64,000 nt of DNA from JAGVSR01 sp963786675 (GCA_963786675.1 CAWAZY010000002.1:248001-312000); one strand, 5' to 3'; counted from the stretch's first letter, positions 18,920 through 28,369 are shown. Numbers and translations: made by a program. The notes: a model not told the origin generated them from the letters alone.

Positions 18920-20805
18920 TGGCCTCGCCACCACTCAATCCGCCGGCAATCGCTCCCATGCAAGGAGAACGCGGCCTACTGCGCTTCCTCACCTGCGGCT
19001 CGGTCGACGATGGCAAATCCACGCTCATCGGACGCATGTTGTTCGACAGCCAGCAAATCATGGACGATCAGCTGGCCGCCCTGCAGCGCGACTCCAAGCT
19101 CCACGGCACGGCGGGCAGCGACATGGATTTCGCGCTGCTCGTCGACGGCCTGGAGATGGAGCGCGAGCAAGGCATCACGATCGATGTCGCCTACCGGTAT
19201 TTCGCCACGCCCAGGCGTTCGTTTATCGTCGCCGACACGCCCGGTCACGAGCAGTACACGCGCAACATGGTCACCGGCGCATCGAATTCCGAGCTCGCGG
19301 TGCTCCTGATCGATGCACGCAAGGGCGTGCTGGTGCAAACGCAGCGCCATGCCCATATCTGCAGCCTTCTCGGCATTCGCGACATCGTTCTGGCCATCAA
19401 CAAGATCGATCTCGTCGGCTACGACGAAGCGGTGTTCACGGCCATCGAGACCGACTTCCGGGAATTTGCCAAAGGCCTGTCCTTCCGCTCCATCGTGCCC
19501 ATTCCGATGTCCGCCCGTCTTGGCGACAACATCGCCACCCGCTCCACGCGGATGCCCTGGTACACCGGCCCGGCGCTGCTCAGCCACCTGGAAGAGGTCG
19601 ACGTCACCCCGCCGGGCATCGATGTCCCCTTCCGCTTTCCCGTGCAGCGCGTCAGCCGGCCTGATCTCAATTTTCGCGGCTTCGCAGGTACGGTCGCGTC
19701 GGGACAGATCGGCGTCGGCAGCGAGATCATTTCCGCTAACTCCGGGCGCGGCTCACGAATCCAGAGGATCGTCACCGCCGACGGCGATCTTGATCGCGCC
19801 GAGGCCGGCGATGCCGTGACGCTCGTGCTGGCAGATGAACTCGACATCGCCCGGGGCGACGTGCTGTGCCCGCCCGGCGAGCGCCCGGAGGTCTCCGATC
19901 AATTCGCGGCCCATGTCATTTGGATGAGCGCCGATCATTTGTTGCCCGGCCGGAACTACATGATGCGGATCGGAACCCGGTGGACACCGGCCAGTGTTTC
20001 AACCGTCAAGCATCTCATCGACATCCAGACGTTCCAACCGCTGGCCGCGAAAACGCTCGAACTCAATCATATCGGCGTCTGCAATCTCGCGACGACGTCG
20101 CCGGTCGCGTTCGATCCCTATGCCCAGAACCGCAACACGGGCGCATTCATCCTCGTCGACCGGATTTCCAACGAGACGGTCGCCGCTGGGATGATTTCCT
20201 TCGGCCTTCGGCGCGCCACGAACATTCATGTCGAAGAACTGTTCGTTGAAAAGGACGCGCGCGCCGCGGCCAAGCATCAAAAACCCGCGATGATCTGGTT
20301 CACTGGGCTTTCAGGGTCTGGAAAATCGACCATCGCCAAGCGGCTGGAAAAGCGCTTGCACGACCTTGGCCACCATACCTACGTTCTGGATGGCGATAAC
20401 ATCCGGCATGGCCTGAACAAGGATCTGGGGTTCACCGACACGGACCGCGTCGAAAATATCCGGCGCATCGGCGAAGTGGCCAAGCTCTTCATCGATGCCG
20501 GCCTGATCGTCATGTGCTCGTTCATTTCACCCTTCCGCGCCGAGCGCCGCATGGTGCGCGAACTCGTCGACGACAACGAATTCATCGAAGTCTTCGTCGA
20601 TGCCTCGATCGAGGAGTGTGCGCGCCGCGACCCCAAAGGCCTTTATGCGAAGGCAAGCGCCGGCAAGATTAAGAATTTCACCGGCATCGACAGCCCCTAC
20701 GAGCCGCCGGAAGCTCCCGAACTGCATTTGCAAACCGAGGATGCGGACCCCGACACGCTCGTCGATCAGATCCTCGTCTCGCTCCGCGACCGAGGCCGCC
20801 TGTAA
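18919..20805 (+). CDS. cysNC: Bifunctional sulfate adenylyltransferase GTPase subunit / adenylylsulfate kinase (CysN-CysC, NodQ-like)
   Basis: A 628-residue fusion. The N-terminal CysN GTPase has GSVDDGKST near residue 31, D-T-P-G-H-E-Q-Y and N-K-I-D; then come two beta-barrel domains. The C-terminal APS kinase starts with the P-loop GLSGSGKST near residue 463 and contains the D-G-D-N-I-R-H-G substrate motif. With CysD it makes APS and then PAPS, the donor for sulfotransferases. Rhizobial NodPQ has the same organisation and feeds a sulfotransferase; here a sulfotransferase gene lies 3 kb away in the facing operon, so the PAPS is likely used for polysaccharide sulfation as well as, or instead of, assimilation. 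Translation is coupled to cysD by TGATG. Confidence 0.95.
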   Translation: MASPPLNPPAIAPMQGERGLLRFLTCGSVDDGKSTLIGRMLFDSQQIMDDQLAALQRDSKLHGTAGSDMDFALLVDGLEMEREQGITIDVAYRYFATPRRSFIVADTPGHEQYTRNMVTGASNSELAVLLIDARKGVLVQTQRHAHICSLLGIRDIVLAINKIDLVGYDEAVFTAIETDFREFAKGLSFRSIVPIPMSARLGDNIATRSTRMPWYTGPALLSHLEEVDVTPPGIDVPFRFPVQRVSRPDLNFRGFAGTVASGQIGVGSEIISANSGRGSRIQRIVTADGDLDRAEAGDAVTLVLADELDIARGDVLCPPGERPEVSDQFAAHVIWMSADHLLPGRNYMMRIGTRWTPASVSTVKHLIDIQTFQPLAAKTLELNHIGVCNLATTSPVAFDPYAQNRNTGAFILVDRISNETVAAGMISFGLRRATNIHVEELFVEKDARAAAKHQKPAMIWFTGLSGSGKSTIAKRLEKRLHDLGHHTYVLDGDNIRHGLNKDLGFTDTDRVENIRRIGEVAKLFIDAGLIVMCSFISPFRAERRMVRELVDDNEFIEVFVDASIEECARRDPKGLYAKASAGKIKNFTGIDSPYEPPEAPELHLQTEDADPDTLVDQILVSLRDRGRL

Positions 20806-20823
20806 TTTATAAGCGCCTGTAGA

Positions 20824-22089
20824 TTACAGGTCTTGGTCCGACGATAGGCCGTCGCTTCTCAACTTTGTGAGCAACGCGATCCACTTGCGGTCAAGTACGT
20901 CACGATCGAAACCCTTCAAGTACGCGTTGCGAATTTCACTTCGCGCCGCCGGTGAGAGCGGGCCCGCGTTCGCGACATTCATGAGAACCGGTAGTGCTGC
21001 CGTGGGATCGCTCGGATCGACGGTCACGCCAAGATTTTCGCGCGCGATCAGCTTGAAGAAGTCGCTGTCGGGATTGACCATGCACAGCACGGGAAGGCCC
21101 GCGCCAAGGTACGTCACCAGCTTGCTGGGATACGCATAGCGCCAGGACTGCTCATCGAGCGAGACGATGCCCATGTCCGAGTCATCCAGGAAGCGGCGCA
21201 GCACAGTGAACGGCATCTGATCGAGGAAGCGCACCCGCGAATTGCCGGCGTACCGCTCTTTCAGCCACTTTTTCTTTACGCCCTCTCCTATGAAGAGGAT
21301 TTCCGTATCGCTCGAACTCAGGATGCCATCCAGCAGCGGTGCGAGTTCTTCGAGTGACTGATAGGCACCCATGTTGCCCGCAAACAGGAGGCGGAAGCGC
21401 GCCACGCGCTGCAAGGCGGCCGCCTGAACAGCATCGAGGTCTGGAGGGGCAGCGGAGGTGATGTCGGTCAGCGCGTAGTTATTGATCAGATGGATCTTGG
21501 CCGGATCGGCGCCACGCCGCTGCAATTCCCGGGACATATCTTCAGACAGGGTCACAATCGCACTGGCAAGCCTCAGATTGAGACGATCCAGCGGACCGAA
21601 CACCCAGCGGTAGACCTGCCGGATGGGCGTGCGCATTTTCGGCGCTGAGATTTCCGGATGAATATCCTGCACGTGGTAGATGAACTTCGCGTTCACCGCA
21701 CGGGCTGCCATTCCCGCTGCAAGCGCTGGCAGAACCGGTGGGAACGAAGCCGCGGTTACGATGCGGGGCCGCGTGGCGCGAATGTAGCGATAGAGGCCCG
21801 TCACATACCGGATCGCATTGCGAATGCGCACCGGCGTGCGCCGCTCCTCGAGCGCCAAGCCGATCCGGCCCACCTCGATCCCACGTTCGGTCAGCGCCGC
21901 ATCGACGTCACGGGCAGCGGCCTCGAACCCGGCTTCCAATCCGGAGAACACGCCGGCTTTCAGCCCAGCACCGGCTGCATTCCCGGCAATGTGCTGCAGC
22001 ATCAGGCCGTAGGGTTGCCCGCCCGGCGGGAAAAACCGGTGCGAGAACACAATGTCGTTCCGCCGTCGCGATGACACGTCATCCGCCAT
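20824..22089 (-). CDS. Glycosyltransferase family 4 (WbuB-like)
   Basis: A 421-residue GT-B type glycosyltransferase. The N-terminal domain has F-P-P-G-G-Q-P-Y-G (acceptor side) and V-Q-D-I-H-P-E near residue 145. The C-terminal domain has the nucleotide-sugar site with L-L-F-A-G-N-M-G and later S-L-D-E-Q-S-W-R-Y-A-Y-P-S-K, as in WbuB-type enzymes transferring FucNAc or related amino sugars. I start at the ATG at 22089, which immediately follows the stop of the sugar transferase gene. Being last in the operon with capEFG, L-FucNAc transfer is a reasonable guess but is inference. Confidence 0.88.
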   Translation of the reverse strand: MADDVSSRRRNDIVFSHRFFPPGGQPYGLMLQHIAGNAAGAGLKAGVFSGLEAGFEAAARDVDAALTERGIEVGRIGLALEERRTPVRIRNAIRYVTGLYRYIRATRPRIVTAASFPPVLPALAAGMAARAVNAKFIYHVQDIHPEISAPKMRTPIRQVYRWVFGPLDRLNLRLASAIVTLSEDMSRELQRRGADPAKIHLINNYALTDITSAAPPDLDAVQAAALQRVARFRLLFAGNMGAYQSLEELAPLLDGILSSSDTEILFIGEGVKKKWLKERYAGNSRVRFLDQMPFTVLRRFLDDSDMGIVSLDEQSWRYAYPSKLVTYLGAGLPVLCMVNPDSDFFKLIARENLGVTVDPSDPTAALPVLMNVANAGPLSPAARSEIRNAYLKGFDRDVLDRKWIALLTKLRSDGLSSDQDL

Positions 22090-22091
22090 GA

Positions 22092-22703
22092 CTAGTGACT
22101 CCGGCCCATCAACACGGCCCTGCCGACAACCCATACGGTCCGGAACAGAATCGCGATATCGCCCAGAATGCTTTGGCGCTCGAAGTAGGCCAGATCATAC
22201 TCGAGCTTCGGCGCCAGAACCCGATCCGCATAAGCCGTCATGTCATCGGTATCCGGCAAGTTGTCACCCAATCCCTCGACATATGCGAGCGAGCCGGGGC
22301 TTGTCAGTCCCGGCAGATAGTCGAGCGTCTTGCGCATGCGCGGCGTGTAATAGCGTTCGACCAACGCCGGATCCTCCGGCCTCGGCCCCACGAACGACAT
22401 GTCGCCCTTGAGAACATTGATGAGCTGCGGGAACTCATCCAACTTTGTCATGCGCAGCATACGGCCAATGCCCGTGATGCGGCTATCGCTTTTCAAGGTG
22501 ACCTTGGCGCCCCGATCAGCGCCCGAAACCATCGTGCGGAACTTGTACATGGTGAAAGGCGCGCCCCCCTTGCCGGCGCGCGTCGCGCGATAAACCACGC
22601 CGCCAGGCGACGTCAGCCCGACAGCCGCCGCCGCCAGCAAGAGCACGGGCGAGGCAACAACCATGAGCAGACCGGCGAGAACCAAATCGAGCAGCCGCTT
22701 CAT
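22092..22703 (-). CDS. Initiating sugar-phosphate transferase (small monotopic PGT, PglC/WcaJ C-terminal type)
   Basis: About 203 residues. A single N-terminal hydrophobic hairpin helix (residues 5-30) is followed by the bacterial sugar transferase core: Y-K-F-R-T-M, T-K-L-D-E-F-P-Q-L-I-N-V and G-D-M-S-F-V-G-P-R-P. The protein transfers a sugar phosphate from a UDP-sugar to undecaprenyl phosphate, the first step of repeat-unit assembly. The length equals that of minimal PglC-type enzymes, without the extra N-terminal membrane domain of WbaP/WcaJ. The start is either 22703 or 22715; I prefer 22703 because M-K-R-L-L-D is the usual N-terminus. Confidence 0.9.
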   Translation of the reverse strand: MKRLLDLVLAGLLMVVASPVLLLAAAAVGLTSPGGVVYRATRAGKGGAPFTMYKFRTMVSGADRGAKVTLKSDSRITGIGRMLRMTKLDEFPQLINVLKGDMSFVGPRPEDPALVERYYTPRMRKTLDYLPGLTSPGSLAYVEGLGDNLPDTDDMTAYADRVLAPKLEYDLAYFERQSILGDIAILFRTVWVVGRAVLMGRSH

Positions 22704-22728
22704 CGCGTGGCCCATCTTTCCGCGCCCA

Positions 22729-23875
22729 TCACGATCCCGACAGGACCGCGCGAACACTTGCAACAACATGATCGAACTCGGCGTCGCTCATCCCGACGAA
22801 CAGAGGCAACGACAGCGCTGTCCGTCCGGCACGATCGGCCGCTGGAAAATGTTGTGCTTCCAATCCGTACCGTTCGCGCCAATACGTGAAGGCATGAAGC
22901 GGCACATAGTGCACCGAACAGCTCACGCCCCGCGCTTTGAGCAAGTCGAAGGCCGTGTCGCGGTCCACCGTGCAATCGGGGCGCAGGCGAATGATGAAGA
23001 GGTGCCATGCGTGAAGATCACCGGCCGCGGCATCCGATTGAAAATCGACGGGCAGATCGCTCAACGCTTGCTTGTAGCGGGCGACCAGATCTGACCTGGC
23101 CTTCTGGAAGGCATCCGCCTTCTTCAGCTGATGCAGGCCAAGTGCGGCCGCGATATCCGTCATGTTGTACTTGTAGCCCGGCGCGACGATGTCATAGCGC
23201 CAGCTGCCGCCCGAGAAGCGCGAGAAAGCATCACGATCAAAACCGTGCAGGCGCATCGTTCGCGCCCGCGCGGCGATCTTGGGGTCAGCCGTCACCAGCA
23301 TGCCGCCTTCGCCGGTGGTGATGGTCTTATTGGCATAAAAGCTGAAGACAGTCGCCGCCGTACCGTGCCGCCCCACCAGCGCGCCGCCCACACGGCCGGG
23401 CAAGGCATGGGCCGAAATCTTCGACGATATGGACGCCCCGCGTCTTGCCGAGTTCCACGAGCGCCGGGACATCGCACGGCAGACCGGCAAAATGCACCGG
23501 CATGATCGCCTTTGTGCGATCGGTGATGGCCGCAGCCGCAGCCGCGGGTGACATGTTCATCGTGTCCCAGTCGACATCCACGAACACCGGGTCGGCGCCG
23601 AGATACCGCACGACTTCCGCGGTTGCCGTAAAGGTGTAGTCGGGAACGATCACTTCATCGCCAGGGCCAATGCCAATGGCTTCAAGCGCCAAATGCAGCC
23701 CCGCCGTCGCCGAATTGACCGCAACGGCTTCCACGCCGCCGCCCAGATATTCCACGAAGGCCTTTTCAAAGGCCGCCGTCTTCGGTCCCGTGGTCAGCCA
23801 GCCCTTGCGAAGGCAGTCGACGACTTCGTTGATTTCATCGTCACCAAGACACGGCCGGAAAAACGGAACTTCCAT
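22729..23875 (-). pseudogene. DegT/DnrJ/EryC1/StrS (PglE-like) aminotransferase, one frameshift near 23416
   Basis: PLP-dependent sugar aminotransferase acting on 4-keto-6-deoxy nucleotide sugars. The 5' part encodes M-E-V-P-F-F-R-P, G-W-L-T-T-G-P, the N-S-A-T-A-G-L-H-L-A block and V-P-D-Y-T-F-T-A-T. At V-E-D an extra T in a T run shifts the frame; the second part restores A-H-A-L-P-G and the PLP-lysine region F-S-F-Y-A-N-K-T-I-T-T-G-E-G-G and goes on to the stop. The rebuilt protein of about 381 residues has normal size. With the CapD-type dehydratase it could make a UDP-4-amino-4,6-dideoxy sugar; no matching PglD acetyltransferase is visible. Confidence 0.9.
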
Positions 23876-23888
23876 GGATTGCTACCGC

Positions 23889-24746
23889 TCACTTGTATCC
23901 GTGACGGGACAGAACTGACGCCTGTTCTCGCTCGATGGCCGCGAGGTCATCCGGCTTCAATGCCGTGCGCCACTTGTCGAGGCCCGACTTGTCAACGCGC
24001 TTATAGAAATCTTCGACGATCCGATCCGGCTCGGCGGCGCCCGCAAAACGGCTTAGCTCGGCCACTTTGTCCGGGCTGGTCACGAGCTCTTCGTACCGAA
24101 CCTCAAACACCCGCTCAGGCGGCAATGCAGCCAGATCCTGACAGCAGATGTCGACGCTGCGGGCCCATTGGCGCGCCACGACATTCATCAACGGAAGTGT
24201 CTCCAAATCCGCGTCGATCCCGGGATAGCGCGGTCCCCAGATGTTGCCGCCACCGCGGCCCTGCAAACGCCCTTTGGCGTAGTTGAGCGCGAACCAGCCG
24301 ACATAATTCCAGTAACTGAGCGGCAGATCCTGAAGTTTGCGCTTCAGGCCGCTTGTGTCGGGGGGCGCCTGCCACATGCGGTAAGACGATTCCGCCACGG
24401 CGCGCCCATCCCGGATGATGTGCAGATAGCGTGCACGCGGGTAGATCGCCTCCACATAGGGGACGCGCAACGTGTTGCTGACTGTCTTCTCAAGCAGGGT
24501 CTGATCGGGCTTGCGGCCGGCAATCCGGTCCATGGTGGCGCGGATACGGGCGATATCCTTCGGGCGCAATTTGGCAGGATCGAGCCGGTCGTGCAGCGCG
24601 CCGCCCTGCGGAGCGCGCCAGATGTAATTCACGTCATAGGGAACCTTGGCGAAATCCCCGCGCGAGCCCAGGAGATCGCGAAGAAATTTCGTACCCGACC
24701 GCGCGGCGCCGAGCACGATCACGGGAGATTGGCCAGGATCAGACAT
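23889..24746 (-). CDS. PAPS-dependent sulfotransferase
   Basis: A 285-residue protein of the sulfotransferase family. The 5'-phosphosulfate-binding loop G-A-A-R-S-G-T-K-F-L is near residue 12 and the 3'-phosphate-binding motif Y-L-H-I-I-R-D-G-R-A-V-A-E-S near residues 110-123. It would move sulfate from PAPS to a sugar hydroxyl or amine. The ATG at 24746 overlaps the capG stop by 8 bp, so the two are translationally coupled, which ties sulfation to the UDP-FucNAc pathway. CysD and CysN-CysC in the facing operon provide PAPS. The acceptor is unknown; an exopolysaccharide or O-antigen residue is the most likely. Confidence 0.88.
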   Translation of the reverse strand: MSDPGQSPVIVLGAARSGTKFLRDLLGSRGDFAKVPYDVNYIWRAPQGGALHDRLDPAKLRPKDIARIRATMDRIAGRKPDQTLLEKTVSNTLRVPYVEAIYPRARYLHIIRDGRAVAESSYRMWQAPPDTSGLKRKLQDLPLSYWNYVGWFALNYAKGRLQGRGGGNIWGPRYPGIDADLETLPLMNVVARQWARSVDICCQDLAALPPERVFEVRYEELVTSPDKVAELSRFAGAAEPDRIVEDFYKRVDKSGLDKWRTALKPDDLAAIEREQASVLSRHGYK

Positions 24747-25890
24747 CGTTGCGGTCCAACCCATGCCAGCGGCCCGACAGGCGCGCCGTACCGAGGATAA
24801 GGCGCGTGACGCGCTGCGATGTATTCAGGATCGTGTAGTCCTGCGGCACCGGGGGAATACGTCCCGCCGCATGATCGGACACCGCCTGCCGGACGCCCGC
24901 CACGATGATTTCGCGATCGAGGCCGGTGACGATGATCGAGCCTGTGTCGAGCGCCTCGGGCCGCTCGATGGCGTTGCGGATCGTGATCGCTGGGAACCCC
25001 AGTATGGAGCTCTCCTCGGCAATCGTGCCCGAATCTGAAATGGCGCAGCAGGACTGCATCTGCAGCTTGTTGTAGTCGTGGAAGCCGAAGGGCTTCACGA
25101 AGCGGAGTGCGGCGTCCGGCTTCATGCCACTGGCTTCCAGGCGTTTGGCCGTGCGCGGGTGCGTTGACACGATCACCGGCATTTTGAACAGCGTGGCGAG
25201 ATCCGTCAGCGCTTCGACGATCCGCTGCAGGTTGTCAAAATTATCGACATTCTCTTCCCGATGGAACGAGGCGATGAAATAGGCGCGCGGCTTTAAGGAA
25301 AGCCGGTCGAGCACGTCACTCGCCTCGATTTGCGGGCGATACTTGGCGAGCACCTCCGCCATGGGCGACCCCATGAGATAAATGCGCCGGTGCGGCAATC
25401 CCTCCGACAGCAGATGCCGGCGGGCATGCTCGGTGTAGACGAGATTGAAATCGGAGATGTGATCGACGAGCCGCCGGTTCAGTTCCTCGGGCACATTGAA
25501 GTCGAAGCACCGGTTGCCGGCTTCCATGTGGTAGATCGGCACCTTGTTCTTGCGCGCGGCGATGGCGGCGACACAGGAGTTCGTATCGCCCAAAATCGCG
25601 ATGGCGTCGGGCTTCTCCTGGCGGATGACCTTGTCGGCTTCGATGATCACCCGGCCGATCGTTTCGCTGGCCGTTTCACCCGCGGCGGCGAGGAAATAAT
25701 CGGGCTTCCTGAGGCCGAGGTCGCGAAAGAAGATCTCGTTCAATTCGAAGTCGTAGTTCTGCCCCGTGTGCACGATGACGTGGCGCGTTGCTTCCTCGAG
25801 CGCGTCAATCGTGCAAGCCTGCCGTATCCACTCCGGCCGCGTACCCGCGATCGTCATGACCTTCAAGGGAGACGACGCTTCGCTTTTCAT
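24739..25890 (-). CDS. capG: UDP-N-acetyl sugar 2-epimerase, CapG/WbjD type (UDP-L-FucNAc synthesis)
   Basis: A 383-residue non-hydrolysing 2-epimerase of the WecB superfamily. It has A-G-T-R-P-E-W-I-R near residue 15, H-T-G-Q-N-Y-D, I-L-G-D-T-N-S near residue 100, H-M-E-A-G-N-R-C and V-P-E-E-L-N-R, and the S-D-S-G-T-I-A-E-E-S motif near residue 290. The variant G-T-R-P-E-W instead of the WecB G-T-R-P-E-x-I and the neighbours capF and capE point to the last step of UDP-N-acetyl-L-fucosamine synthesis rather than ManNAc. The capF stop and this start overlap as TGATG. Confidence 0.9.
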   Translation of the reverse strand: MKSEASSPLKVMTIAGTRPEWIRQACTIDALEEATRHVIVHTGQNYDFELNEIFFRDLGLRKPDYFLAAAGETASETIGRVIIEADKVIRQEKPDAIAILGDTNSCVAAIAARKNKVPIYHMEAGNRCFDFNVPEELNRRLVDHISDFNLVYTEHARRHLLSEGLPHRRIYLMGSPMAEVLAKYRPQIEASDVLDRLSLKPRAYFIASFHREENVDNFDNLQRIVEALTDLATLFKMPVIVSTHPRTAKRLEASGMKPDAALRFVKPFGFHDYNKLQMQSCCAISDSGTIAEESSILGFPAITIRNAIERPEALDTGSIIVTGLDREIIVAGVRQAVSDHAAGRIPPVPQDYTILNTSQRVTRLILGTARLSGRWHGLDRNDV

Positions 25891-26990
25891 CAGACGGCCT
25901 CGACGTAGGTATCGGGTTTTGCCGGGTCGAACAAATCATGGCTCCAGAAGAGAGTCACCAGTTCGCCGGGGCCTGTGTTGGTGATGTTGTGCGTGTGGAG
26001 TGTTGGCATGTCGATGGCACAGGGGCGCTCCCCGTCGACATCGAAATGAACAACCTCGTCCGTATAAAGTTTGCGGATCGAAATCCGGGCCTTGCCCGCC
26101 AGAACCAGGAAGCGCTCGATCTTGTCGAAATGGAAGTGGTTGCCGCGCGTGATGCCGGGTCGGGTGGTGGAAAATGAGGTCTGGCCGCCGTTGCGCTCGC
26201 GCACGCACTCGAAGAACGAGCCGCGCTGATCGGCATGGCGCACCAGCATGATTGGATAGCGCGCCGGATAGAGATAGGAGCGATAGGTGTTAAAGAGCTG
26301 CAGATCGAATTCCTGACGCAAATCGGGGATTACGCCCGTCGCATAATCCGCCTCGAAGGCGGCGAGCTTGGCGGCGACGGCCCCAACACTGGTGGACACG
26401 CCCTTCGGGCGGACGACCCCCGTCTCCGGGTTCGCGATGGCATCCGCAATGGCGTCGGCGGCATCGCGGTAATGCATCAGGTCGATAGGCGCATCGGCGT
26501 TGACGGTCGGTGTTTCACCCTTGGCGGTCTGATGGCAAAAGGTGCCGACGAACGAATTATAGAAGGGCCGCGTGAACTCGCCGAAGAGATTGGGAAACAC
26601 GATCTCGGCGTAAGGCGCGCCCGACTCCGCGCAAAAGGACTTCAGGATATCTGACGCCGCGGCTTTCGCCTGCCCGTAGAGCGAACTCCCGTCGCGATGG
26701 ATCGATGAGGCGAAGATGATCTGCGGTGCCTTGCCGGCCGCGTGGCAGGCCGTCACCAGGTCTTGCGCCAGCCTGGGATTGCCTTCCGCGACCTCGGCGT
26801 CGGTCCCGCGGTTGACGCCGGCCAAATGCACCACGACATCCGATTGCGCGCAGATGGCTTGCAGCATCGAAGGAGACGACATCACCGCACGGTCAGCGGG
26901 ATGAACCGCCATCTGATGATGGTACTGCAGGCGGGCACACGCGTAGGTGCCGAGCTGACCGCCTGCTCCGGTAATGCCGATCGCTTTCAT
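25890..26990 (-). CDS. capF: CapF/WbjC: bifunctional epimerase-reductase for UDP-L-FucNAc
   Basis: A 366-residue two-domain enzyme. An N-terminal SDR-type Rossmann domain starts with G-I-T-G-A-G-G-Q-L-G-T and has the S-S-I-H-R-D and Y-G-Q-A-K segments. A C-terminal cupin (about residues 240-366) has G-I-T-R-G-N-H-F-H metal ligands and T-H-N-I-T-N. This domain pair is specific to CapF, in which the cupin does the 3-epimerisation and the Rossmann domain the NADPH reduction. The gene is 12 bp after capE and overlaps capG. Confidence 0.93.
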   Translation of the reverse strand: MKAIGITGAGGQLGTYACARLQYHHQMAVHPADRAVMSSPSMLQAICAQSDVVVHLAGVNRGTDAEVAEGNPRLAQDLVTACHAAGKAPQIIFASSIHRDGSSLYGQAKAAASDILKSFCAESGAPYAEIVFPNLFGEFTRPFYNSFVGTFCHQTAKGETPTVNADAPIDLMHYRDAADAIADAIANPETGVVRPKGVSTSVGAVAAKLAAFEADYATGVIPDLRQEFDLQLFNTYRSYLYPARYPIMLVRHADQRGSFFECVRERNGGQTSFSTTRPGITRGNHFHFDKIERFLVLAGKARISIRKLYTDEVVHFDVDGERPCAIDMPTLHTHNITNTGPGELVTLFWSHDLFDPAKPDTYVEAV

Positions 26991-27002
26991 TCTCTTCCCG
27001 CG

Positions 27003-28040
27003 CTAGGCCGAAGCGCCGCGCGCCAGGCGCAGACCTTCGTGAATGATGGGGAGCGACATGAGCAGCTCCTTGGTGCCATCGAGATCGAGCTGCTCGGTGT
27101 TGTGCGAGTGATAATCCTCGATCTCGGGCTCGGTCGGTTCGCCCTTTTCGAAATAGACTTCGTAGTTGAGATTGCGCGTGTCGATCGGGATGCGCAGATA
27201 GTCGCCCATGTCTTCCGACCGGCGGATTTCAGCGGCGGACGCCAGCGTTTCATAGAGTTTTTCGCCGTGGCGCTCACCGATCATGGCGGTGCCGACCTTC
27301 GAGTCGAAGAGTTCCAGCATGGCCTGGGCCAGTGTACCGATTTTCGTGGCCGGCGCCTTGCGGATGAACGTGTCGCCCTGATTGGCGTTGGCCATGGCGT
27401 GCTCGACGAGCTGAACTGTGTTTGGCAACGGCAGCAGAAAGCGGGTCATTTCCGGATTGGTAATCGGCAGCGGTTTGCCGGTCAGGATCTTGTCGATGAA
27501 CAACGGGATGACGCTACCGCGCGACCCCGTCACGTTGCCGTAGCGCACGATGGAAAACACAGTGCTGCTGTCAGGCATCAGGCGCGCGCGTGCGGCCACC
27601 AGCTTTTCCATCAGCGCCTTGGACATGCCCATGGCATTGATCGGGAAGACCGCCTTGTCGGTCGAGAGCATCACGACCTTTTTGACGCCACGTTCGATGG
27701 CGGCATCCATGACATTTTCAGAACCCAGGATGTTGGTGCGCACCGCCTCTGCGGGAAAGAACTCGCAGGACGGAACCTGCTTCAGCGCCGCGGCATGGAA
27801 CACGTGGCCCACACCGATCATGGCCGCGGACATGCGATCCCTGTCGCGAATGTCGCCGATATAAAATTCGACACGGTCGTCGTGCATCTGCGTGCGCAGC
27901 GTGTGCTGCTTTTCTTCGTCGCGCGAATAGACGCGGACATGCTGGCAACCCTGCTCGAGCAGGCGCAACAGCATCGTCTTGCCAAATGACCCCGTGCCGC
28001 CGGTAATCAGGACACGGTCGCTACTTCCCCAGATCGACAT
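27003..28040 (-). CDS. capE: CapE/WbjB: UDP-GlcNAc 4,6-dehydratase / 5-epimerase
   Basis: A 345-residue extended SDR. The cofactor loop is I-T-G-G-T-G-S-F-G near residue 12; the A-A-A-L-K-Q-V-P motif, the S-T-D-K-A segment and the M-G-M-S-K catalytic region (Met replacing Tyr) are typical for CapE and FlaA1-type dehydratases. Unlike the CapD-type protein at 7.4-9.4 kb there is no membrane domain. It starts UDP-L-FucNAc synthesis. The ATG at 28040 precedes the Rossmann fold by a few residues; the longer frame upstream is unlikely. First gene of the seven-gene leftward operon. Confidence 0.93.
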   Translation of the reverse strand: MSIWGSSDRVLITGGTGSFGKTMLLRLLEQGCQHVRVYSRDEEKQHTLRTQMHDDRVEFYIGDIRDRDRMSAAMIGVGHVFHAAALKQVPSCEFFPAEAVRTNILGSENVMDAAIERGVKKVVMLSTDKAVFPINAMGMSKALMEKLVAARARLMPDSSTVFSIVRYGNVTGSRGSVIPLFIDKILTGKPLPITNPEMTRFLLPLPNTVQLVEHAMANANQGDTFIRKAPATKIGTLAQAMLELFDSKVGTAMIGERHGEKLYETLASAAEIRRSEDMGDYLRIPIDTRNLNYEVYFEKGEPTEPEIEDYHSHNTEQLDLDGTKELLMSLPIIHEGLRLARGASA

Positions 28041-28366
28041 GGTAACACTGCATCCCGTTGCGTGGCGACGGTAAGCCAAAGTGCCCGCAAGTCCCCGTGA
28101 CGCCTCCTATAAAAAAGGTCGCAGGTACTGCCGGATACCTGGGCTGTCGCTCATGAGCCCCGGTGTTGCTGATAACGGTCTGCGAACGCCCGCGCAATGC
28201 AGGGCCCTGCGATTATGCCCGCCGTCCCCAATGTGCGATGGCACCCAGTGCGAACCCCGACCGCAATGGCCCATCAAGCCCAGGCGAACGGCAAATATCC
28301 TGCCGTGCCTCGGTTGAAGGTCCGAGGCATTGTATCTGTAAAATCTGATCTTTTTGAGTTTAGGAG
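28041..28366. other. Intergenic region upstream of capE
   Basis: These 326 bases between capE and the tRNA gene contain no supported gene. The promoter of the capE operon should be here, but I cannot point to clear -35/-10 boxes. Short open frames present on both strands look random. Confidence 0.5.
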
Positions 28367-28369
28367 TGG

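Noticed and set aside
20816..20830. Hairpin CCTGTA-GAT-TACAGG between cysN-cysC and the glycosyltransferase
   Set aside because: Only 6 bp, overlaps a stop codon and lacks a T tract, so I do not call it a terminator.
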